Source: Caldilinea sp. CFX5 (GTDB lineage Bacteria; Chloroflexota; Anaerolineae; Caldilineales; Caldilineaceae). Taken from it: a stretch of 39,165 bases of DNA. The notes under the pieces are model-generated. The model ran no database searches, was not told where the DNA came from, and worked only from the letters and a program-made list of their open reading frames with translations. This document shows, piece after piece, positions 22,680-34,600 of this stretch. A program made the translations under genes and the position numbers. Where the stretch lies: contig QWII01000094.1 of assembly GCA_021405325.1 (NCBI GenBank), positions 1 through 39,165 on the forward strand. The letters run 5' to 3'. Each line of letters opens with the position of its first letter. The first letter of the stretch is position 1.

Positions 22680-25600
22680 CTACCGATTGATCAGCGGCAA
22701 GTAGATCTGCTTTGTACTTGGTGGGACGGGCGGGGTTGGCGTTGGCGTCGGCACGTTGTCAACGATACGCGTAAACGGCCCCGCCACCGCTCCATTGCCT
22801 GCCCCATCATACGCCTCGATGATCAACTGATAGACCCCGGCTGTACTCAGAACGGGCGTGTAGCTCCAACTGTTACCCTCCAATATCGCGGCGACCCGCT
22901 GTACGCTGCCATCCGGGGCGGTGATGCGCACCAGGACGCGCGCCACCTGCCCGCCGTCACTGACCAGACCACGGATCACCGGCTGGTCGGCGCTGGTGGC
23001 AGTGGGGGTGATCACCGGCGGCGTCACATCCAGGCGGAAGGTGCGGATGATCGCTTCGCCCCGATTGCCCGCCCCGTCGATCCCGGCAAAGCTCAGGCTC
23101 AGGGGGACGCCATCTTCATCGAAGGTCTCCAGCGCCAGCGACCACGGGGCATTGGCAGCATTGGCTGCGCCGTTGACAAGGCGACAGGCCGGGAGACCCA
23201 CGCCAGGATCAATGACCGTATTGCAGATCGCCACCGCCGCCGCGTTGCGGTTATCGCTGATCTGACCACTCAGGTTCGCCTCGGTCGCGTTGAGATAGCC
23301 ATCAGCCAACGCCGCTTCGCTTTGCGCCGACAGCGTCACCTGGGGCGGCGTCAGATCCGCGCCCAGGGTGACAACCGGCGAGAAGGCGCTCATGTTGCCA
23401 AAGCGATCCACCGCACGGGCTTGCAACTCAACCGCATCTACGCCGACCAGCGCACCGGCGTCCCACAGACAAGACCACGCGCCATCATTGGGCGTCTCAT
23501 CGCTGCAAGTGGTGGACGTGGTCGCGCCGCCGGGCAGGAAGCGCGCCTGCAATTCAACCATTGGCACGGCAGAGGCGTCCTGCACCGTCCCGCCGATGAG
23601 TTGCACGCCCGGTTGGGCAAAGTCGTTAATCGGTTCGATCACCACGGCGGTGGGTGCGGCGTTGTCGACCGGGTGGTGATACAACCAGAAGTCATAGAGG
23701 CCGTGCGCCCCGTCGCTGACCCTGGCTTCCAACTCGGCAAAAGCGCCGCTGCCAATGCTGGCTGTCACCGTGACGACGCCCGCCGCGCCCGGTGCGACAT
23801 CGCCCAGATTGACCGCCCCATTACTCAGGTTGAGCGCACCCCGTCCGATCAGGTTGACCGTGACATTGCGCGCCGGGGCTGGCCCACTGTTGGCATAGTG
23901 GATGCGATACTGCACGGTCAACCCATTGCCCACGGGTTGGACGGCGGTTGCACCGGGCAGCGCCACATCGATCACGCCATCGCCGTTGCCGTCGAGCGGG
24001 CGGTTGAAGGCCAGCAGATCGAGCAGGTCGCTGGCGAGGAAGCCGGCCCCATTACTCGGCCAGAGGCTCTCCACCGTCACCGCCAGATCGCTATCGGCAA
24101 AGGGGTGGCTGCTTGTCACATTGGGAATTTGGCCCAGGTTCAGGTTGGGCCAGCGATGGTAGAGCGTCAACGCAAAGTTGTTCAGCGTGCGCCCTGCCGC
24201 CTGCGGGTTGATCGCCCACGCGCTGTTGAGCGGATTCATGTCCGGCGCGGCGGCCCAGAGACGCAGGCCATTGCCTTCACTGGCGACGGCGAGGACACCC
24301 AATGCCGTGTTGCTATTGATGCCCAGCAAACTAAAGGGCAATAAGAGTTGGGTACTGGGTACAACTTCCCCATCTACATCAACATCCGCGCCCGTGGCAA
24401 AGCGACTGCTGTCCAGCACCGTGATCGGCGTCCAGCCGTTGCCGCCCGCTTGCAACAGGGCCGCGCTACGGTTGTCGCGCACCCAGATGACGTGGCTGGC
24501 GGTCATTCCTGGCGGCAAGCCAATGGTCGTCCCATCGTTGTAGGGGTTGTAGAGTTGGGTCGCGCCCCCGCTCCCCGTATCGAAGTAGACAAAGAGGTCG
24601 CCCTGTTGATCCCAGTCCGCGCCATTCCAGCCCACCCGCAGATTCGCCCCGTTCCAACTGAGGAAGAAGCGTTGCGGCACGTCCAGGCCGACAGTGGCCC
24701 CGGCCCCCTTACTCACCGCCCGGTCGGCGGAGAGTTGTGAGCCGCCGGTCTGCTGCCAGCGGAGATCGCGCAGATCATCGATCAGATCGGGCGTGGCGGG
24801 GCTATCGATGGCGAGGGGGCCGAAGCTTTCCACTCGTTGGTTGCCCAAGCCATCCACGGCCACTACATGGGCGTAAACCCGCGTCGCGTCACCGACTGCT
24901 TGACTGTGACTGCCCGGTGCGCCATAGAAGGTCAGGCTGCTGAGGGTGGCCGTGGGGCTGGTTGTCCAGCCGACATAGTACCGAGTTGCGCCGGTGGCGG
25001 CGGGCCAGGTGATCGCCAGCGTGGGGTTGGGCTGGGTGATCGTCGCCGTGCTTGCGATCGGCGTGCCATTGTTGCTGATCTGCACCTGGTTGCGGTCAAA
25101 GAGCGGCGCGCCGATATCGACGGTCACATTGGCGTTGATTGTCGTCACTCGCCCGGCCAGGTCGGTTGCGCGCACCTGGATGGGGGTGACGCCACCATTG
25201 GCGTCAGCGAAATCAACGCCAAGCTGCCAGCCGCCATTGGCGACCATGGCGGTTTGCCAGCCTGTCCCGCCCGCATTGACCTCGACCAGCGCCAGCCCCA
25301 GGCTATCGCTCGCCGTCCCGCTGACGATGACCTGGCGGCTTTCTGGCGCTTGGTGCGTCATGGTGAAGGTGGTGCGCGCCAACGTCACCTGGGGCGCGGC
25401 CAGATCGACAAAGACGGTAATGGGCGTGGTCTGCGTCTGCACCCGGCCACTGCTGTCGGCCACCACCGAGCGGAAGGTGTAGATGCCTTCGCTGGCCGGC
25501 GTCCACGGCTGTGTCCAGGTGGTCTGCGTGATGCTGCCGCCGGGGGTGACACTGTAGAAGGGCGCGCCGTTCAGGGTGACAGTGAGCGTGGCGATGCCCG

Positions 25601-28600
25601 CGCCCGCGGCCCCGGCATAGGCCGCGCCCCCGACCGTCGTCTGATTCAAACTCTCCAAGCGGGTCTGGTTGGTGGGGGTCAAGACAACGCTGTCCAACAC
25701 CGGCGGCGTATTACCGGCGGGGGGTGCGCTGGGCAGACGGGGCAAGAGTACTGCCGCCGCCACTTCACTGCGCAAGGCATAGTTTGTGTTACAAGCGGCG
25801 ACGCCTGCGCCGCTCGTCGTCTGCACCTTGACATAGAAACGGCCATCGGCTGGCGCATCAAAGCTGACCTGGCTGTCCAGTTGGTCGGCAGCCAGATTGT
25901 CATTGCTGGCCAGCAGGGTTGTCCCGTCGCTGCCATAGAGTTCGAGCAGCGTGTCGGCGTCGCTACCTTCGGCCACGGCGCTGACCAGGTAGCGCAGCCC
26001 CGCCGTGAGATCCAGCGCAAACCAATCGACATCACCTGCGGTGTGCAGATTATGGTTGGGGCTGGCGTTGCCCACGTTGACGACAGTGGCGGTGGCGCTC
26101 GTCTCGTCCGGTTCATAGCCATCCACCGGGCAGACAGCCTGGGCGAAGGGGGCGGCTAGACCGGGCTGAGCTTTCCCTTCGGCAACCAGGTTCGCTGCAC
26201 TTTGCGCCGCCAGCACGACCGGGCCATCGGTGAAAGCCAGCGCTAGTTGCGACGTGGGGCGTGCACCGGTCGTGCCGATATTGGTAGGGTTGCTGCCGGT
26301 GAGCGTGGCGCGGTAGATGACACCGCTCACACTCTTGTCGATCCAGTAGAGCGCGTCGCTGCCCACATCGACCACCGGGCCGCCGCCGGCATTGCCGCTT
26401 TGCACCGTCGCCAGCCCGCTGCCATTGGGCTGAATGGCGAAGATCGAGCTGTTGTTGCGTGTACGGTAGTAGAGGCGATTCGCCACATCCAGGTTGATCT
26501 CAAAGGCATAAACCTGGTTACGAATCGTCTGAGGGTTGCCGCCAGCCAGGGTTGCGCGCCGCAGTTGTCCGCTGCCATCCGCCCAGTAGAGTTCGTTGCT
26601 CGTGGCATTGACAGCCAGGCCAGTGACGCCGACCAGGTTGCCAATCAGCGTGGTCTCGCCGCTGCCATCACTGTTGATCCGTTTGATGGCGTTGCCGTTG
26701 GAGGCTCCGCCGTGGGTGAAGTAGAGTTGACCGCTGGCCGCGTTAAAGGCCAGATAGGTGGGATAGGGCGCGACTGTATCGGTGTAGATGGTCTTGGCCC
26801 CGCTGCCATTCAGGTTGAGTTGACGGATGTAGCCTGCGGTCGCCGCCCCGGTTGGCCGGGTAGCAACGTAGACTTTGCCGCCGGCCGAATCGACCGCCAC
26901 GCCTTCGATCACTTCGTCGGCGCTAATGGTGGGTGCAGTTACGACCGTTTCGGCGGTGCCACCACCATTGGCACGGATGCGGCGCAGGCTGTTGTTGACG
27001 CCCCAGTAGAGATAGCGACTGACCGCCGGGGCAAAGACCACCTGCGAAGTCGGGCGGCCGGTGCCAGCATAAAGCTGGGTGGCGTTGGCATTCGTCACCG
27101 GGAAGGGACCGGCCAGGCCATAGCGGAAGATGGTGCCGACCACCGTGCCATCCCACCAGTAGAATTGCCCATTGGCAAGGTCAAGCGCCGGGCCGTGGAA
27201 GGTGAGGCCAAAGGTAAGGGCGGTGAGGCTACCGCCATCGCGCAAGACGCGGTAGACCGAGTTATCATTGGTGGCGCTATCGGCCCGGCGATAGTAGAGC
27301 AGATCCGCGCCGGGATCAGCCGTTAGATCATAAGCCGTCACATCGGCGACAACGGTTTGGGGGTTGATGGCGTTGAGCGCCGTGCGGCGGATGCGCGGGG
27401 TGGCCCCGCCCTCGCTCCAGTAGAGTTCGGCGCGCACGGGGTTGAGCGCCAGACCGAGCGGTGCGGTGACGCCACTGACGATGGTCGTCTCGCCGCCGCC
27501 GGTCAGGGTGATGCGCTTGATGCTGTCGCCACTGCTCACGCCGCCAAATTCGCCGCCGTGGGTGAAGTAGAGCTGATTGTTGTCTACATCCAGCGCCAGG
27601 TAGGTCGGCCACGGGGCGGTAGTATCGGTGTAAATCGTGGTCACGCCGGTGCCATCGAGATTGGCACGTCGGATGTAGCCGGCGCCGCTGACGCCACTGG
27701 GGCGGGCGGCGAAGTAGACCCTGGCATTGCGCAGATCAACCGCCACGCCCTGAACGACTTCGTTGCCAATCGTGGGGGGGCCGACGATGCGCTCGTTGGC
27801 GGGGCTGCCATCGGTGCGCAGGCGATAGAGCGCGTTGTTCAGGCCGTAGTAGAGATAGTTGTTGCTGGGGGGCGCAGCCGGCGGCGCGGCGATCACCTGG
27901 GTGTCGGCAAAGCTGATGCTGTTGTTGGCCGGCTGGGGATCGCTCTGGCTGTGGCTGACGGTGACATTGGTCGTCAGCGTACTGCCCGGCGTCGCGCCCG
28001 CATCGACCTGCACACGAATCACCAGCTTCTGTTCAGCGCCATCGGCCAATTGGGCCAAGGTACAGGCGATCTGGTCGGGGCCGCTGGGCGCACAGGTGGG
28101 CGAACTGCCGGGGGTGACAAAGCTGGTATTGGCCGGCAAGGTTGCCACCACTTCGATATTGCCGGCGCGCACGGGGCCATTGTTGCGCACGGTCAACCCA
28201 TAGTCGATCACCCGGCCAACGGCGATGACACCGGCATAGGCGTCGCGCCGCAGTTCCAGGTCGCTGGCCGTGGTGGTGAGACCGGGTAGCCGCGCCGTGG
28301 CCGAAGCGCCGATCAGGTGAAGTGACGGCTCGTCGGCAAAGTAGCCGGCTTGGGTTTTGACCAGATCGATCTGCTGGATGGTGTTGCCCACCGACCAGTA
28401 GGCGTAGTTCGGGTTGTTGGCCGGGGCTGGGCTGACCTCTAACATGCTAATAAAGGTGACGCTGGCGTTGGGGATGACCGCCACCGGTGCGCCGCCACTG
28501 GTTGCCACGCTAAAGAAGCCATCGCCGCTAGAGGTGCGATCCGCCAACCGTTTGCGCTGGGTCCAGTAGAGGCGGCTCTTGTCCTGCGTTAGCGCCAGCC

Positions 28601-31600
28601 CGATCACCGCCACATTTTGCAGCGAATTGCTGTTGACTAGCACACTGGCGTTGCTGCCGTCAGCGTTGATCACCCAGATTTGGGAATGCGACGTGGCGGC
28701 CAGCGCATCACCGCCATTGGTGACGAGATCAATCGCGCCAAAGTAAATTTTGCCGTTGACGCTATCCACCACCAGGCTGCCAATGCGATCCGGCTGCGGG
28801 TCAGGGCCGGTGGGCAGGGTGAAGAGGGTGGCCGCACCGGAGCCGTCGAGGTTAGCCCAGCGGATGTGGTTCTCTTCGCTCCAATAGAGCTTGCCCCCCG
28901 GCGGGTTGACGGCCAGGTCAAAGGTGGCCGGGAAGGTGACTTGACTTAACGCCGGTGGCGGGTTTAGGGGAATGGTGGTGACATTCTGCCCATTCAGATC
29001 GGCGCGGCGCACCCGTCCGGTAACGCTGGTGTCACGTTCCAGCCAGTAGAGATGGCCACGCTGCTCGTCGGTCGCCAGCCCGGTGATGCGGGGTAGATTT
29101 TCTAGCAAGGCTTCCCGCTCAAAGCCGCCATTCAGATTGGCGCGGCGGATGGCCGAGAGGCCGCTGGCATTCTCGGTGGTTGCCCAGTAGAGGAGGTCGC
29201 GCCCTTCGGTGACCTGGGTGCAGCGACCATAGCGATCACAGGCGGTGGCGCTGGCGTACTTTACCGTTTCGCCGCTCACCGGGAAGCCGTTGACGGTACA
29301 GGTCATGGTCACTTTGCGCAAGCCGGGGGTGTTGCCGCCAAAGCGCTGCCAGAAAGCGGAAGTGTCATAGCGATAGGTGGCAGCCGCCAGGGGGCAGACG
29401 CCAGTGTAGCCCTCGACCGTGAGGTTGAAATCTTCGAGGGTGAGGTTGTAGGTGGTCTGCGCCGTCGCGCCGCTGCCGCTAAAGCTGGCGTTGAGGTTGA
29501 CGCGCGGGGCGGTCGTGTCGATGATCCCGCGCCACTGCGGCCAGAGATCGCGGCGGTCGTCGTTGCGATTGCCGACCATGTCCTGGCTGCGCAGCTCAAT
29601 CTGATAGATGCCTTCTAAGCCCGCGGGTAGGGGGTAACTCCAGTTGCTTTGGGTTGCGCCGGGGTTGCTCAAGGTTACGGGTTGCCAGCGGCGGTAGAGG
29701 GCGGCCACGGCTTCGGCGCTGAGGCTGGCGTTGTAGATCTCCACTTCGTCCAGCCGCCCGTTGAGGCGCTTTTCGCCGCTGGGGGCGAAGCCTTGGCCGA
29801 GACGAATGGCGTTCTGCGTCGTCAGCGTGGAGGCGCGCACCAGCCCTGCCGCCGCGCCAAGTTGCCCATCGACATAGAGGCGGAAGGGGGCATTTTCGTC
29901 CAGCACCAACACGGCTTGATGCCACTGACCGTCACTGTAATTGCGCCCTGCCGTGCAGATTTCATCGGTTTGCACCCCGCGCACGGAAGCACAGAGGTTG
30001 CCGTTGGTCAGGTAGAGGGTGCGATCAGCCACATTCGCTGTGCTATCGATGGCCGCAAAGAGACCGCTGTTGACGTCGCTGGTGTCGAACCACAGGCTGA
30101 CGCTCAGTTGGGTCTCCGAGAGGTTGGTGGTGGCGTTGATCACCTGTGCGCCGCTAAACTGTACTGCGCTGCCGTAGATGCCCGGTGCACCGTTGGTGGG
30201 GCATTCGTTCAGACAACTGCCGTGGCTGTCACCCGTGGCGCTGTTGGCATCCCAATAGAAGGTTTGGCCCGGTCGGTCATTCAGGTAGAAGAGCGCGGCC
30301 GCATTGCCCAACGTCGCCACCACCTGCGCTGGCGTAAAGGCGATCTCCACCGCCTGCACACCGCTGGCAAAGTTGCCGGGGTCATTGACTGTGCCGGTCA
30401 AGACAAGCGGTTGTGTAATCAGTGAAGTGCTGGTGACGGTGACGGCGTTGCCGCTGCTCGTGACGCGATCGCCAATGCTGACCAGACGGGCGACGGGGGG
30501 CGCGGTCTCTAGCCGAATAGTGTAGCGGAGATAGTTGGCAGGTGTGTGGCGATTTTCGACGTTGTCGGCAGCACGCACGCTCACAGTGTATTGCCCGCTG
30601 ACATCGGCCAGTAGACTGTTGTTGGCGTCGTAGCGCGAGAGCGGATAGACAAGCGACCAGCTACTGCCATTGACCGTTGCCTTCTGCCAATCACTGCTGC
30701 GCGGTTCGACCAGCACTTCCACATCCTTGACGCCGCTGCCTGCATCCCCACCAATGGTGGGGTCGCTCACCGCGCCGCTGAGGGTGACAAGCCATTGCAG
30801 GTCGCTGTTGCGTTTGGTCGGCAGGTAGCCGCTGTTCGACTGATCCGTCGTAAGACTGGGCGGGGTGGCATCGACCAGGATGGCCCGACTGGCTGGCGGA
30901 TTCTGTACATTGTCCACGGCGTCAATGGCCCGGCTTTCGATGGTGTAGCGTCCATCGCCGGAGGGCACTTGCCAGGTGTATGTCCAGGCTTCGCCGCCGG
31001 TGGCCCGGCTGAAATCGTTCTGCCCGGCGATGCGCACATCCACCCCCTTGATATAGGAAGTCGGGTCGCTGGCCACACCGCCGAGGATATAGAAGCCCCC
31101 GGCCTTGACATAGTTTGGACTGGTCAGTTGTGATTGCGGCGCATCGCTGTCGATGGCGACCACGCTCTTCTGGCTGTAGTTGAAGTTGGCCGCGCCGGTG
31201 AGGGTGACGCCGGCGGTGGCGAAGAGCTGGGCGTTGACCGTGTTGTTGATCTCCGCTTGCAACGAACCGCCGCTCGCCGTGAGGCTGTTGGCGAAGGAGC
31301 GCGCCTGCCCGGCGCTCAGCAAGAAGGCATCGTGGCGTTGCGCACCGCCTAACGCGGCCGGGAAGGTGGTGGTGACGACGCCGCTGCTCACCAAGGTCGT
31401 ATCGGGCAGGAAGTTGGCGACGGTGGCGGTGTAGCGCAAGGTTGCGCCCGGTCGCACCACATTGTCGGCATCATCCACCGTAGTGACAAGGGCGATGGGG
31501 CTGGGGGTGAAGACATTGGGGTTGTAGGGATAGAGCGCCGGGTTCTGACGATGACGATCCAACTCAAAGGCATCGGTCATACCATCGAGATCGACATCGG

Positions 31601-34600
31601 CGGCGCGGGGGTCGCTGTTGATGCGCACGGTTTGGTTATTGACGGCATCGTAGGTGAAGCGCCAGCCGCCGCTCCAGACGGTGGGGTTGGCGCATTCGGG
31701 GTGATAGACCTCCTGCCCGTCGAGCAGGGTATCGCCGTCGCTGTCGGCGCGGTTGGGGTTGCTCCCCAGCAGCAATTCCAGATCATCGCACAGCGTGTCG
31801 CCGTCGCCGTCTTTGCTCAGCGGGTCAATCAGCCCGCCGCCGTTGGTCAGCCCCAGTTGACGATAATCAAACTCGTAGGGATCAGGCAGACCGTCGCCGT
31901 CGCTGTCCACCTTGCTGTCATCCGGGTCGAGGCCACCGCTCGCCGCGTTGCGCAGCCCATCGCCATCCAGATCGGTGGGCGTGGCAAACCCAATCGGGCC
32001 GCCGCTGGCGCGGCCCCAGTTGCGGGCGTAAAAGCCATCCAACGTTGCGGGCAACACATCCAGGGTAAAGAGCGTGGTGGTGAGAATGGCGTGCGAGAAG
32101 TTGCTGGGGCTAAGCCCATCCTCGCGCTCGCTGACCGCCACCGCGTCGCACAAGGAGCCGAGATAGCAGTGGATGATCGGCAGGCGCATCCCGACGTTGA
32201 GGTAGAGCGCTTTGCCAATGCCGGTGTTGATGCCCGCCGGCAATGGGCCTAAAGGCTCGGAGAGGCGTTGATCGGCCAGCCGCCCGGCATAGAGCGGGAA
32301 CTGGTCGATGGCGGTGACGCGCAAGGTGCCTTCCGCTCCCTGCACATAGGTCATCACCTGGGTGAAGTCGAGAAACTTGAACTCATCCGTTGCGATGACA
32401 TTGGGTTGGAGCGTGATCGTGATGGGTTTGCTGCTGAGGCTGGCCGCAATGCGCGTCTGCTTGATGCGTGACGGGCTATAGGCATCACCGCCCCAGAAGA
32501 CTTTGTCCGTTGGCACTTTCGGGGGCAAGCTGCCGCCTACATCCACATAGGCAGTGAGCGTGTTGCCTGCCGTCAAGCCCTTTTCCGGTGCGCCAAGCGT
32601 AAAGCCAAGCTTGCGGATCGCTGGGAAGCGTTGGGACGATGGCACGGTGACGCCAGAAAAGTTGAAGATGGTGTCGGCAGCGTAGAAATTCTTTGCTAGA
32701 AACTCGGTCAATGCCCCGCTCAGGGTAAAGCATGACCCTTTGCCTTGGGTTCCCGCCACAATGCCACGCAGCTCCTTGACACCCGCCTCGCAGACAATGG
32801 TGAGGATGGCATCCACCACGGCGATCACGGCCCCGATGATCTGCCCGACAATTGGGATGGCGGAGATGGCAAAGAGCAGCAGGGTGACAATGGTGCTGGC
32901 GATGGTAAAGGCCAACAAGGTGTTGATCTCCACACTGCTCTTGACCGTGCCGCTGGCGACGGCATAGATAAAGTAGCCCCATGCCACCCCCAGCGAGATG
33001 ACCAGCCCCACGGCGGCCATGATGCGGGCGCATTTGATGCTGCCCAGTTTGTCGGTCAACCCAAATTTGGTGAGTGTGGTCTTCGACGCCTGGGTGATAA
33101 ATTTCCCTTTGGTAAGCGGCACCCAGATCTTGGTATAGGCTTCCACAATCAGGGTGAACGAGGCCACCGCAATCGCGAGGTCGCTTTTCACCTTGGGGTC
33201 TTTGACGCCAATCGTCGCCAGCGAGAGCGCCATTTGCGTTAAGACCAGGGCGGCGGTAAAGCCAACCGAGGCCAACAACAGACCGTTGGCGAGGGTGAGG
33301 TTCTTGATACGGCTGACGAGCTTGCCGACCGGGCTGGGGCGGCTGGAATCGACATGGATGGCATAGTCGCCGCGCTCGGCCAGGTAGGCTTTTTGCAACA
33401 GAAAGAGGAATTGCTCGCGCTTACCGCCGATTTTGGCCTGGTCATTGGCACTGAGCGTTTGGAAATCGTTGAAGTACGCTTTGAGCACCTTGCCCGGCAC
33501 AAACAAGATGACCTTACTCACCTTGCCGGTGTCGCTCAACAGCGTTTTCAGTTCCTTGTCCGATTTGGTCGCGCCGATCAACGGTTTGCTGCCCAGTTGC
33601 ACCACCTGTTGCAAACCGTTCCCCAGCACAAAGGTATAGAGTTGCAGGGCGCGCAGCTTGCCATAGGCCAGATGGTTGCCGGGGTCAGCAGCGATTTCGG
33701 CGGCCAGATCCGGGGCGTAGAAGCTTTCCAGTGTTTGCCAATACTCAGCCAACCCGTAGGTCTGCCAGGTGCTGCCGTTGAAGCGATAGGGTTGCAGCTT
33801 GAGTGAGGCCAACGTTTGGGCCGGCGCGGCGTTGTCGCTGCGAAAGCTCACGGTCAGTTGACGACCGGTCGCATCCCACTGGACGGCATCACTCCCCCCC
33901 TGTTGATCGAGGTTGAGGGCGCGCGATTGCCATTCGTAGGCATAGAGCAGCGTCGGCGAGATCGGTGTGCTAGCCGACCAACGGCTGCTAAAATTGGCCT
34001 GCAAGATGGCCTGGGCGCGGTCGATGGTGGCGCGCGCCATGCTGTCGAGCGTGGCATAGTGCTGTTCTTCGACGACCAGCAGGTTGTCGATGCCAAAGCG
34101 TTCCTCTGGCGAGACAGCGCCATTGGTTGTGCGGTTGAAACGGCGCGCAATCTCCGTCACGGTCAGGTCGCGCCGGCCATTGTTGCTGCGCCCGGCCATA
34201 AAGGTGTTGTTTAAGCCTTCGGCCAATTCAAAGAGCGGCACCGGCTCGCGCAGATCCACATCGACGCTGGGATCTTCATAGGCAATCGCCAGGTTGACGC
34301 CCTCCTCCTGGCGCACGTCGAGACCGGTCAACGTCCAATCATCGGGGTAGGTTTGGATGGTGGTGGGGATATTCAAATTTTGCGGGCAGCTTGGCTGACC
34401 GCGGTCGCAGGGCAGATCGGTCTGTACTTGCACGTTCCAGACCATGCGCACCTGATGTGTTTGCGTCCAGGCCGTGCCGGCCACATAGGGCATCAACCCG
34501 CTAAAGGCCACACGCGCCCCACGCGGCGTCTGGCTGGTGGGCAGCGCGCGATTGCCGTTGAGGCGCGCCGGGTCATCGGTGCGCAGGGTGAGCGGCACAT

